Assembly (NCBI RefSeq): GCF_007655135.1 | Contig: NC_045127.1 | Coordinates: 16,270,699 to 16,334,698, forward strand | Reading direction: 5' to 3' | Length of the DNA stretch: 64,000 bases | Source: Punica granatum | Lineage: Eukaryota; Streptophyta; Magnoliopsida; Myrtales; Lythraceae | Shown: positions 38,064 through 49,600 of the stretch, piece by piece | Position numbering within the stretch: the stretch's first letter is position 1 | Layout of the letters: each line of letters begins with the position of its first letter | Program-made: the position numbers and the translations under genes | The notes under the pieces: generated by a model | The model's database searches: none | The model's input: the letters and a program-made list of their open reading frames with translations, nothing else | What the model was told of the DNA's origin: nothing

Positions 38064-41000
38064 CTATGATTCTTGTGATGGTTGTGATGGATGAGTTGGG
38101 GCATCGCCTATGTCCATTTCTTTTACACGAGGAGACTCATGAGTTGTCCCTTGAAGTGGTTCTTGTGATGGCTGAGGTAGGGGATGAAATGGTACATCAA
38201 GTGTCCCTTGAGTTGGCTCAACTCTTGCCTCATTAACTAGATCATGACCAACACCAAAAGAAGAAGGCAGTGAAGAATTGCAGGTGTTCCTCTTGTGTCT
38301 AACTTGTTTACACCTAGAACACCTTAGAGGGCCCAACTTTCTCTTCAACTTGTGAGGATCGGATGATTCCTCTGGTGCCTTTTTCATCTCATTCTTTGGC
38401 CTGCCTGGGCCTTTCTTCACATTAGGAGAAAGGATAAGGTCAAGTTCAATCTTCTCCCAAAAGTTCTCACCTACTATAGGATTGATGTAGTGGACATAAA
38501 TTGATTGATTTGTATCCTTCTTCAACCAAAAATGGACAAGGTCTTCAGGCCTTTGGTTTGGATACCTCATGCAAGCAATGACATGTTGACAAGGTCTGTC
38601 AGTTAGGTCTCATTCCCTATAAGAACAAGTCTTGGCCATCAAGTCAACAACACACTCGAACTGTGGAGAGCATGTAACTTAAAACTTTAACATATTAGAA
38701 TCCCATGCAAAGTGAGGAGTCCAATGCAATGTTTTCTGCTTTAATTCATCCAGTTTAGTTTGAACCATTGCACAGAATGGCCCTCTGTAATTTGCCAACT
38801 TTTTCTGGGTCTGTACCAACTTGCCGGTGATGTACATCCTCGCTCCTTCAAGCATTGTGATTGTTGGCTTACCCCTATATATTACAATGGCCCCGTTGAG
38901 CTGCTCACATATCTTTGAGGTGACTGTATTATTCTTGGTGGAAGTCTTAAATGCTGATCTTGACCATTCTATACTCCAATCCTCTTCAACCAAGTTGCAG
39001 CATCCTTCAAGAGTCTATCAACCACCTTGACGGCTTGTTTAAAATGTTCTTATGTTGCTGCTTTTGTATAAATCCATAAAAGACCTCTAAAATTATTGGT
39101 AAACCATTTCTTGGTAAAATTAGTCCAGATATGTCTGCAGTAGAACCTATGTGGTGAATCTGGACATACAACTTTCAATGCAGCATCCAACCCCTACAAT
39201 GGAAAATGGAATGACCAAACAAATTGAAAGAAGTGAAGGGACATTATGATTTACCTTTTACACGTTTGAAATGAAACTGAAATTGTTGCACTCTGCTCCT
39301 CCTAGATCATCCATAAAAGTTCCTCGGAAACCAAGTATAGTTATTTGTACTCTCCACATTTACTACTGCATAGGCTATCACATAGAAACCATTGTTCTCA
39401 TTTTGGCTTACAGCTGCTGAGAGCTAACCCCCATAATAACCCATCAAAACAACCATCCAACCTAATTAAGGGCCTATACCCTGCCAAGAAACCTACTTTG
39501 CATGCCTCCAAGCACGCATACAACCTCTCAAACTCATGGGTAACTGGTCTACATTGCAAATACACACTTGAACCTGGATTCTTCTTTAGCAACTCATTAC
39601 AGTAATCTCGCAGCTTTGCATACTGTCATTTCTCTTCACCTTTACTGATCTGATGGGCCTTTTACAAAACCCTGAATACCATAGCATCACTAAGTTGTAT
39701 TCCATAATAGTGCATAATGTAATCATATACTTGTTGTCCAGTTAAAGTTGGCTAGATCCTAACAATGGGGACCAACTTTTCTACAATCCATCCATTGGCT
39801 GGTAGTTTGTTCTTCAAGTGTCTACACCATGTGTGCTCAGAGTTATGAGTCTTCACTTGGAGAGTTTCGATCACTTTGTTCACGATACAATATATAACCC
39901 ACTTACACTCATTATCAGAGCACTTGGCCCTTACCTTCTTCTTGTCATTCTTTTAAAATTTAACTTGCCTTCCCAATGAAATGTTTAAGAAATATGTTCA
40001 AATCTCTCACAGCTTTCTTGAACATTTTCAAACTTCGGAATTCCATTTGAAGAGTAATAATAACATTACGATCATCTTCAGGATTAAACTCTAGGTACCT
40101 GCCATTTTTGTTATCCTCCTTATCATGTTTGATGGACCATTAACTCTTATGATTCATAATCATCAGACATTTGTTCATCTTCATCTGCAACAGCTTGTTG
40201 TTGCATTCCTACATCTCTAGGAGCAAAGCCAAAAGCAGTACTTGGTGTGCCAAATATCTCCTGCCTCTTAGCAGCACTTCAATCCAAAAACCTACCTTTT
40301 TGTTCTTATACTTCGATGACTGACTGAGTATGTGATTTTTTATGTGCATTTGCTTTTCTTTTTTCCTTTTGTCCTTGCATTTTCTTCGTCAACACATTGT
40401 CTTCCTTCCTCACTTCCTTTCTCTTTTCCATCACTTCCTTCTAGTCTTCATTCCTTAAAATCCTCAACACCTGGCTCTGTGCTTGTGAGGAACTCCTCAT
40501 AATCATTATTTTCATTCCATTCCCTAACATCAGAGCCCATCTTATATGCAATATCCTATGTACTATCATCATTAGTTGTGTCCCTATTCCAACAATCTTA
40601 TGCTTGTGCTTCTGCTCTGGCTTTAGCTTCAGCAGCTTCTTGCTGCATTCTCTGAAGCTCCATCGCCTCATCTGCAGCGGCTTCCACTAGTACATCTAAC
40701 TTGTCATGCTCGAAATATAAGTGCACCTCGCTCACATCAATATTCAGACCCACTTTCATATATCTTATTGCATTTACTAGTAATCTAGCATCATTATCGG
40801 TCTTCAGTGGTTTAATGGTTACCTTTAAATAAGTAAAAGTATGATTTTTATAAAAGCAAGCAGTGGATTTCGTCTAATACTAATCTCCCAGCACTGATTC
40901 AAACTTCAGCAGTGAAGATATCAATATCTATATTCTTTTTCACTAACTCAAAACCTCCCTCATACCTCAAATTAGGGTCCGTGACAAACTTTCTGTGATG

Positions 41001-41070
41001 AACAACCACATCTATAGTAACAAAAGCATCCACCTGCATCACCCATCCATTACACTAAACAGAGTAAAAT
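38064..41070 (-). pseudogene. MuDR-type transposase, broken
   Basis: Minus strand. Near 41060-40880 a frame reads VVVHHRKFVTDPNLRYEGGF, like the PB1-like N-terminus of plant MuDR proteins. At 39592-39398 the MULE catalytic region starts (FERLYACLEACKVGFLAG, then RLDGCFDG with the first catalytic Asp), followed by a frameshift and YVIAYAVVNVEST near 39370. At 38993-38679 there is WSRSAFKTSTKNN and TMLEGARMYITGKL. At 38570-38064 there is the post-SWIM region YVHYINPIVGENFW, GRPKNEMKK and a CCHC-type knuckle (CSRCKQVRHKRNTC). Multiple stops and frameshifts separate these pieces, so the element is not autonomous now. Confidence 0.8.
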
Positions 41071-41534
41071 GAGAGGAAAAAAAACCCTAAAATGTGAACT
41101 TCATCATAATAAACTTGAAAATAAAGATGGAGACATGCATTAACATCACAAATAACAAATACATTGTGATCACGATTTAAAGAAACTTTGTTTGTTCATC
41201 ATAATCAACTCTTCAAAACCCAGAGCTTTGTATTAGGAGGACATGCCTGGGCTGGAGGGTGACTGGACGATCTTCCACCATGATGAAGAACAATCCATTG
41301 TTGATTCGCGATGCAACAATTGAACTTTCGCTCTTACCCACTGTACTTTGGACAGAGTATTTACCGCCTTCTTTTGTGAAGATGATACGCCTTTAAGTAG
41401 ATTTAAGAAGAAATATACAAGAAAAGGAAAGACAAAATTCAAAATTGGAGGAAAAGGGGTAGAAGTACTATTTTTATGTTTCTTTCATTTGTCGTCAAAA
41501 TCGAACAATGACTGGTGGAGGGATCGATTTGATG

Positions 41535-41749
41535 TTACTTGAGGACCCAACTGATATTAGGAAGGACTAACTTGATGTTACGTAGGACTAGCTTGATGTT
41601 AGAGGGACCAACTTGATGTTACAAAGGACTAACTTGATGTTGCATGGACTAAATTGATGTTCCTAAGGACCAAAGTGATGCTGATTTTATACATGATATC
41701 AAGGTGATGCAACTTGCATAACTCAGGGGCCAAATCAATAGTTTCCTTA
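41535..41749. repeat. MULE right terminal inverted repeat
   Basis: Contains about seven GGACTAACTTGATGTTAC-like sub-repeats, then CATAACTCAGGGGCCAAATC at the outer end. It mirrors the left arm. Confidence 0.8.
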
Positions 41750-41758
41750 ACATCGGAG
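41750..41758. repeat. MULE target-site duplication, right
   Basis: ACATCGGAG, identical to 36764-36772. Confidence 0.85.
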
Positions 41759-42895
41759 AGGGGAGAGGGATCCCTACCATTCCCACTCCACTCTGACCTC
41801 AGAAGGGGAAAGGTGGCCACCGACCTCTCATTCTTCTGCTTTATTTATTTATTTATTTATTTACCTTGGTCATCTCCCTTTCTTCTTCTTTATTTTTTTA
41901 AACCTTTATGTTTTTTTTTCTATTTTTAGTATTTTTAATAAAAATTAATTTAATAAAAAAAGTTTTGGACGAAAATGGAACTTTTTAACGGAAAAGTGTG
42001 AATAAAACTCACAACATTATGGATAAGATACCCAAAAAAAAACATAACAGTTAAAAAAATAAAGAAGAAGAAAGAGAGATGACCAAGGTAACCTAGTCAT
42101 GCACCATTTTTCAAACTTTTTCCACCATGAAGAAAGTGAATGTGTCACTACTACCATTGGACAGTGACTCCTAATCCAACCACCACCTCCCTAGACTAGG
42201 TTGCTGGCTAGTCGTAGGCGACCTCGTCTGAACATTGGTGGTAAATACTGTAGCCTCCATCCCATAATCTCGTTACACTCTACTCTCTCTCACTCTCTTT
42301 GATTGAAGAGAGAGAGCACCGGCAACTTTAACAAACGTAGCAATGGCCGAGGATCAAAGCCAACAGAACCTAGAATCTTCCCCCCTTTCTCTTTGATCAA
42401 GAGAGAGATGTTGAAAACATGCACTTAGGACCTCAGCAACGCAACCTAGAATATCTCATCCCTCTCTCTCTTCAATCAAAGAGAGAGAGATCAAAAAAAC
42501 ATGCAATTGGGAGTTCAACCTACGCGGCAATCCTTGTTGTTGCCAATAACCTCGCATGGAGTGATGGCTGTTGATTCGGAGCCTCTACCATCCCTCTCCT
42601 CTGTCACCATTCCCCATCTCTTTCTCTCCCTGTCTGTGCAATGCCTTCAAATGAGACCTTTTTGCAATTATAAAAACTTTAAAGATGACACTACAAATTT
42701 CAAGAAAATGGTGTTATGCAAAGCGAAGAAGTAAAAAAGTTAAGTACATTTTCATTTAAATAATGATTAAGTATTTCTTTTTTCTTAACTTAATAAGTTC
42801 CATCAATTTATTTTTTGCCAAACAAACAAGCTTAAAATTTAATTGAGTGTTGAAATTTTAGTTTTAGCCTTTAATGGGTGTTATCAAAACTAAGG
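41759..42895. other. intergenic DNA with simple and inverted repeats
   Basis: Contains a TTTA microsatellite (about 41841-41863) and inverted copies of CTCTTTGATTGAAGAGAGAG (about 42293-42317 and 42462-42488), with a related palindrome at about 42387-42411. No gene is recognised. Confidence 0.5.
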
Positions 42896-42906
42896 ACCAA
42901 AACTAA

Positions 42907-43454
42907 GGTGGGAGCCAACCCTTGATGGCCTAAGCAAGCTTAACTCAGATGGATGCTCAAGGGGCAACCCTGGCATAGTAGGGGCGAGAGACCTCATCTA
43001 ATATCCCCTTGGAGGATGGATCAGAGGCTACCTCGGGATAACAACAAGTCATGTAGCTAAATTGAAAGCCCTTCGGTAAGGGCTGATGTTGGCTCAAGAC
43101 TGTCATATTAGGAGGCTTGTCATAGAACTTGTTTCCAAACTCGTGATTGGTTGGATATGGGGGACCTCCTCCAATGCAGCTCTAATGAATTTGATTGGTG
43201 ACTGCAGGAACCTCTGCCAGCAGCTTGATATCATCATCCCCAAGCACACTTTCAAGGAAGCAAACAAGTGTTATTATCGTCTAGCTAATCTAGGAGCTGA
43301 TATGACTAAAACCTCAGTTGTTCTTTTTGCAGCACCATCTTCTTTTACTACTATGTTATTTGAGGATATTATGGGGCTTTCGTCTCTAAGAACTGTAAGC
43401 GCATCGCGCATATCCGAGAATCATCTCTTTTTTATCCAAAAAAAAACTTGAAGA
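42907..43454 (+). mobile_element. 5'-truncated LINE insertion carrying an RNase H domain
   Basis: Plus-strand translation resembles the C-terminal RNase H domain of plant L1-type LINEs: GLMLAQDCHIRRLVIELVSK, then LIGDCRNLC and FKEANKCYYRLANLGADM (about 43080-43310). Upstream, in broken frames, are PPLMA and GGWIRGYLG near 42920-43040. It ends in a short A tract (43439-43446) and is flanked by the direct repeat ACCAAAACTAA (42896-42906 and 43455-43465), as expected for target-primed integration. It is too short and disrupted to be active. Confidence 0.75.
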
Positions 43455-43465
43455 ACCAAAACTAA

Positions 43466-45840
43466 AAGAACATAAGCTAACATTAACTTCATCTTCCTCT
43501 TCTATTTATCACATTAGTATGCATATCATCCCAATTACAGCTTCAAGAGTCAAAGCTAAACACGCTGAAACTTTGGGGTGACTTGAGAAAGTTTTGAAAA
43601 TTTTGAAAGGGGTAGATTTAGATAACCTAAAGTTTGTAAGGTCTTCACTATTCAAAGAAGAAAAAAAGTTTCCAAGGTGCATCGTCTAAATTGGAGGGAC
43701 CTAATTGTAATTGACATTAACTCCTATAATTTGTTAATTTGGATGTCTTCGAGACAGAGAAATGTAAATGCCTGGAGAACTTCCATATACAGAAAGTCCC
43801 CTCCCCTTCCCTTAATGGATGCGTTTATTTATAAAAATTAAAATACATCTAGCATTTTTTATGTGATATATTATATTATATACTATCCTAAAGGAACGGG
43901 GCTGTCGTCACCGTATGGTTAGGTTCTGCCACGAGGACGTGATGACCACCGACGGTCTTGTCGCCGTCCTCGTACATGTCTGCTGAGGTGGCTGTCCATT
44001 TAGACAATGAAACGTGGCGAGATCAGACTAACACGTCAACGTGAAAACAAACATGTGATGAGGACTTGTTCGAAGAAAATATTCTATGCGTATTACTTAT
44101 TTATTTTAAATAAATAAAAATTAATTAAAATGTTTGTAAATAAAAATTTATAAATTCAATGTAGGATTAATTTATCATTTTTATGAATTTTTATTGAGTG
44201 TTATATATTTAAATGGATGAATAATACTCACTCAATATTTACTCTATTATTTCGCATGATCACTTGATATGGGCATATGGAAAATTCTTTGCTTGCTAGA
44301 GGTTTCATAAATTTAAGTTGCTAGCTAGGGTTAATTTCGTAAGAGAAAAATGTGTATTGTCAATTTGGATTTGATGAGACGTCCTCCATCGTCATACATT
44401 CGCGAAACTATTTCGTAAAGCACGGCACTTGCTATATACGCTTTTCAAAAAAAATGAGGAAGGAAAGACGTCCCAAAAGTTCCTACCATACTTATCCAAA
44501 AAAAAAAGTCCCTACCATAGAAAAAAAAACACAAAACCTGCTTGTATTGAAATTTTTTTTAAAAAAAATTGTGCTTAGATTTAAAGAAATTTTCCAACTT
44601 TCTTTTACGCAACTTTAGTCTTCAATCTTTTTGGATATATATATATATATATATATATTGAGAATACACATGTACATAATAAAGTACTTAGAGGGTCATC
44701 TTTTTTTTTTTTTTGATAAGTATCTTAGAGGGTCATCTTAATGATGTTGAGGAAGAGAGATACTGGGGGTCACCATCCCAACGTTAGTGGCTACAAATTG
44801 AGATATCCCCACCACTAGTGGACGGTGATCAAAGACTCCATCGAAGCTCTAGTTGACAGACAGGCATGAGTCTCAACCTACAACCACGATCAGAAGTCTT
44901 TTAATCATGGTCGCCGATGGCTGCATCCTCACGCTCAACCACCATACGTGAGAGTTAATTCAAGAGAAATTTGTTTTAGGTCGCGTGGTCGTTAATAGAA
45001 AGGCCAGTATTCGCTTTCAAGCCGTAATAGTCGAGAACTTGAAAAGAGGCTTCGCGCACCTCGACCCCTTGCATTATATTGTGTCCGACAGCTTGTGCAT
45101 TCATGAGGATTTTAGCAGCCCTGATCATATAATTCCAATATGTCGTGGCAGAGTGTTTGTCTGGTACAATTTCGATTCACCTTTCTAGGTTCGTCTTAAA
45201 GAGCTACACGTGTGAAGTTTGGTACTATAGTTTCTATCTCTGCAAGTTATTATACAATTTACACAAGCATGTGGTGTGGCGGGAAAAAAACCAATTGATC
45301 AAAAGTACAAGATATGATTTTTTTTCCCCGTTACAGCGGAATCAAATGGACCTGACACATGTTTTTTAGTAGTATTTTGTGAAACTAATTCTATGTAATT
45401 TCACTTCGCCTAAACGTTATTGAGGCATGGTCATCCCAAGAGTTATGGTGGGATACCAATGATTTTCTTTATCAACAATTTTTTTTTTATATTTTGCAAA
45501 TGTGACTCAACATCTATCAACAACTGCCGTGGCAATATGTGCTCTGTCATGCACCTTTTCCGAACATGATTTCGCACTCGGGCTGAACTAACGAGAGGCA
45601 TTTTGGCTACTTTAAGGCCTGGTGAGGTGTGTGCGCAAGGATGCATGACTTGCTCCGATATACCATGTAAAATGTTACTGAATCGATTGAACCAATAGCC
45701 AATCCAAAAGTTAAAACTAATAGCATGGTTAATCCAATTATTTTATATATCTAGAATTCTCTTCCTATTTCTTCAATACGAGACAGTCTCCAAGAGATAC
45801 ATTTGAATTTTTTTTAAATGTAAATCCTAATATTCGAAAC
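43466..45840. other. intergenic DNA, nothing identified
   Basis: Includes an AT microsatellite at about 44633-44659, poly-A and poly-T runs, and short open frames without recognisable motifs. Confidence 0.5.
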
Positions 45841-46390
45841 TCCAATCATGTTACAACTAATCTAGTTAAGTCGGGTCAGTCTACTAAGAAGTAAAGTTCT
45901 TCCATGGTGGACTTTCTCCATTTACAAGACTCGAATTTGATACTTTATTTAAGGGAAACAAACACCAAATCACTTGAACCAATTCGCGTTGGTGGTACAT
46001 TCGGATTTTGGAGTATAAAAGAGGGTATAGTTCGGGTTTTGGAGTGTAAAAGGAGGTCTATACTTAGCATTAGTCCTTTGGCAAATCTATATCATATGCG
46101 ACTTTACTTGCTCAGCAGCTTCCAATAAATTGAAATTTTTGTGCCTTGTTGGGATAAGCCCTTTTCTTTGTTTTCTTTTCTTTTGTTATCAATGCAATGC
46201 AATGTTTTTTTTAATATCATGATATTCGGAAATCAACGGGCTCCAACTAATCTAATTTGAGTCGAATCAGCCCATTAAAGGATAAAAATCTCCAAATATG
46301 AATTTTTTTCATTCATAATACTTATACACGAGACTTTATTACAAGAAAACAATCACTGAATCCTTGAACCAACTCATGTTGCTGCAATGG
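45841..46390. repeat. dispersed repeat, two diverged copies
   Basis: About 45845-46010 and 46225-46385 share CTAATCTA.TT.AGTCG and CTTGAACCAA(T/C)TC and match, in reverse sense, the tandem repeats at 20379-20709. Probably a non-autonomous element of unknown class. Confidence 0.5.
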
Positions 46391-46842
46391 TTTAATTTCT
46401 TATCTCACCAATTGATTGATATGATTTGAGTGGTATATGGTGGAAAAGATATTTACCTTATTTGAACAAGCAATATTATTAAAGGGACAATTCTTAGGTA
46501 CCCGAGACTTTGTTACGGAAAAACAATCGCTAAATCCTTGAACCAACTCCTGTTGTTGCAATGGTTTAATTTCTTGTCTCGCCAATTGATTGATATGATT
46601 TGAGTGGTATATGTTGGAATATACCTTATTTGAACAAGCAATATTATTAAAGGGACAATTCTTAGGTACCAGAGACTTTGTTACGGGAAAATAATCGATG
46701 AATCCTTGAACCAACTCATGTTGTTGCAATGGTTTAATTTCTTGTCTCGCCAATTGATTGATATGATTTGAGTGGTATATGTTGGAAAAGACATTTACCT
46801 TATTTGAACACGCAATATTATTAAAGGGACAATTCTTAGGTA
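46325..46842. repeat. tandem repeat, three units of 168-174 bp
   Basis: The landmark GAGACTTTrTTAC recurs at 46330, 46504 and 46672, so the units are 174 and 168 bases, both multiples of three. Each unit contains CAATTGATTGATATGATTTG and AATATTATTAAAGGGACAAT. The left edge of the unit overlaps the dispersed repeat. Confidence 0.85.
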
Positions 46843-46951
46843 GATATTCTCCTTTTCCATTTGAAGTGACCTTATATTCTCGTTCAACCCGTGAACGATG
46901 AACAACATTACGATGTATTATCATGTCGTTGTTGGAATTTATAGGGTCCAA
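46400..46951 (-). CDS. hypothetical tandem-repeat open frame
   Basis: A minus-strand frame of about 183 codons (opened by TTG at 46951; first ATG at 46924) encodes a 38-residue lead (INSNNDMIIHRNVVHRSR...). Three repeats of 56-58 residues follow, each with PKNCPFNNIACSNKV, IYHSNHINQLARQEIKPLQQ and ELVQGF...VTKS. The last repeat is cut by a stop. The frame survives all three units because unit lengths are multiples of three and the one length difference is six bases. No signal peptide or known domain is seen. The repeat unit includes part of a dispersed element, so it may be non-genic. Confidence 0.25.
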   Translation of the reverse strand: MDPINSNNDMIIHRNVVHRSRVEREYKVTSNGKGEYLPKNCPFNNIACSNKVNVFSNIYHSNHINQLARQEIKPLQQHELVQGFIDYFPVTKSLVPKNCPFNNIACSNKVYSNIYHSNHINQLARQEIKPLQQQELVQGFSDCFSVTKSRVPKNCPFNNIACSNKVNIFSTIYHSNHINQLVR

Positions 46952-49350
46952 GTGGATATTATCGTATGACTAATTTAATTAGAATTATTCTCTACTGTAA
47001 TTTAAAATGTTCCAAATTAAGGGCAAGAATTTTTTTTTCGCTAAATAAAAAGGCTAGATCAGGTTATTAGCCCGCTATGACTACCCCAGTTAAGGGAACT
47101 TAACCGCCACGAAATGTTCTTTTCGCCATAAGGGCAAGAATAAGTATTACTATTGTCGTTACTAGTATTTTTTTTATTAATAAAACCGTAATCTAGAAAG
47201 ATCATATTTTATTAAGTAAAAAATAAACCTTAATCAGATAATTCATCATATTCACTCACTATTATGAATCCTATAAAAAAAAATTAAGAATGGTAGCTTG
47301 CACCATGGGTGGGCTATTCGACTGATATATATAAAATTTCCTGTCACTTATTATTTCGTTTGTTTTAGCTTCCGACTTCTCTTTGGGTTATAATGTTGAA
47401 AATGATATGGTATTTTTAATGAAATTAGGACTGAATATTTATCATTCCAAGTTCTAATTAAAGTCATTTCAACTGATTTCCAATTAAAACAATCTTGGAA
47501 GGGTTAATTTTATGATTTCTTTTCCAGCAGGCGGTTAAATTTATAATTTGTTCCTCCAATTTAATTATGATACTAATAATACCAATTCCTATTAAATTAA
47601 CCGTGAGAAAGAAATTATTCCGTATGCATCTGTCACATTCAATTAATTAATCCATCAGGCTGTCCATCCTTCCATGTGAAGAACGACGCATCATTGGCTG
47701 AAAATGAATATAAAATCTAAAATTACATGATTCACGACATGCTCTTATTATTTACGCCTGTGACGGCACATCACATATTGATGGGTATATATGTGTGTGT
47801 TTTGGAGATGCTGCAATTAAGCTATAAATTAGGTGTAAACCCGCGTCCACCCGACAGTTTAATAAATGTAACTATTCAGCAGTTATCTAAAATTCTATCA
47901 TTTATATAGAGAATAGCCTGTTTTTAATTTTATTTTTGTTTTTACGTCTAATCGTGAATCAAGATAATATATATTTTCTATTTATAATTAATAATGTTTA
48001 TGCCCGGTTTTGAATGTAATAATTAATGGTTACATGTTAAGATTAAAATATTAAAAATATTAATTTAGAGAGTTTAGGTTTGGATCATACTTTAATAAAG
48101 GAAAAAAGAAATTTAAGGTTCTCATCTTCCATGCTTCAATTTCATAGATTATAATTGACTGAATAATTTTTAATTGATCAGTATATTGACATCTTTATTA
48201 TCAGCGTAATAATTCACACGTTTTTCTTAAGAAATTATATAAAGAATAAAATTAAACATTAAAAAAATAGAAGTTTCCCTTTATATGATCTTCTCTTCTT
48301 GTTTTTCCTCGACAAATCAATTAATGTCCATTGATGATAAAAAAGGTCCATGAAAAAATGTCCAACATGGTACATTAGAGAGCTCAGAAATTATAGCACA
48401 TCCACCTAAATAACTGCAAAGGGAGATACAAGTTACTGAAGCATATCAAATAAGTATAAATACAATTGTATAAATAATTTCAATGCTTAATTCGTTCTCT
48501 ATGATCTTCTCTCTTATATCCTCCACTAAATTAACTAGCGGTTTACAACAACTAATTGCGTATGAAGCCCCTTCTTGCCGACTAGCTGACCATATATATG
48601 ATTGACATTTCAATTCATTGATCGTATAGATCTAATAATCTATTGGTGCAATCATTGCATATAATATTCGGAAAATGTTTTGAATTCTACAATCATTAGA
48701 AACCTCGAAATGATTTGAGGATTTCTTTAATTAATTAGTTCAGGGTACCAATAATGTGTTTCCTAGTAAAAATTAATATTTCCTTCATAATTTTTTAATA
48801 TAAATTTCAGTGAAAACGACCCCCTTTAATATATTGTCAACCATAACACACGATCCGCAGAATAACGTTTTAATCATTTACGAAGGTAAAGTTAAATTCA
48901 TAAATTAAACAAGATTAATTATGCCAGCATTATATAATACTTTCGGTCAGCTTTTACTTTTGCTTGCACTTACAGCATTTATTAGGGAAAACTATAGTTT
49001 TAGTCCTACAACTGTCGTCACTTTTCTATTTTCATCGTATTTCTATTTTTTCCTATTTCAATCCTATACTTTTGGTTACTTTTATGTTTTTATCCTTCAG
49101 TTAATTAAATTGTTAAATTTGATGACATGGAACCCAATAAAATACCAACATCATATATACAATAACACATGGATAAATTATGGATACCATGTTACTGTCT
49201 TAAATTAAAGGAAACATATGACCAGAAAATTAGAAAAGAAAGAAAGAATAGAAAATAAATAGATAAATAAAAACAAAGAAATCCTAAAACCACCCCAGCT
49301 ACAGCTACCATCATCTCCGATTGCAGTCCTTTCAAAGCACGAGTTGATAA
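46952..49350. other. intergenic AT-rich DNA, nothing identified
   Basis: No gene, RNA or element could be supported. The AGTTTTAGTCCTACAACTGT stretch near 48994 resembles MULE-type inverted-repeat ends, but no partner was found. Confidence 0.5.
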
Positions 49351-49440
49351 AATAATTGAACACTTCATTGACAACTCGAATAAGGTCGATTGGTCATCTC
49401 GGCCATTGCAGGCACAATCCGAGTTCCATCAAGACTAATC

Positions 49441-49600
49441 GAGCCCGGACACTACTTGACTCTTTTCATTTTCTAAGTGAACCTGGACACTGCGTGGTTC
49501 TTTTTAGCCCCTTTCAAATCGAGCCCAGACACTATGTGGCTCTTTTCATTTTTGAAGTGCACCTTAACGTTGCATGGTTCATTGTATTGATCGTTGACTA
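49441..49600. repeat. two tandem 80-bp units, each with two half-units
   Basis: GAGCCC(G/A)GACACTA starts units at 49441 and 49521. Each unit has a second related half (CCTGGACACTGCG / CCTTAACGTTGCA). It lies just upstream of the presumed polypurine tract of the gypsy-like LTR. Confidence 0.7.

Larger units (their letters stand above)
36773..41749 (-). mobile_element. full-length Mutator-like element (MULE)
   Basis: Long terminal inverted repeats (about 36773-36985 and 41535-41749) share AACTATTAATTTGATCCCTG / the complement of CAGGGGCCAAATCAATAGTT, and GAGTTATGCAAGTTG. Both are built from repeats of a roughly 20-base unit containing CATCAAgTTAGTCC. The 9-bp direct repeat ACATCGGAG flanks the element at 36764-36772 and 41750-41758, the target-site length made by Mutator transposases. 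The interior holds a MuDR-type transposase on the minus strand. Total length is 4977 bases. Confidence 0.9.

Noticed and set aside
38821..39605. Plus-strand frames across the MULE
   Set aside because: They are reverse shadows of the minus-strand MuDR transposase fragments, which carry the recognisable motifs.
47035..47130. Possible tRNA-like or organelle-derived segment (AGCCCGCTATGACTACCCCA)
   Set aside because: No cloverleaf could be drawn and no anticodon arm was found.
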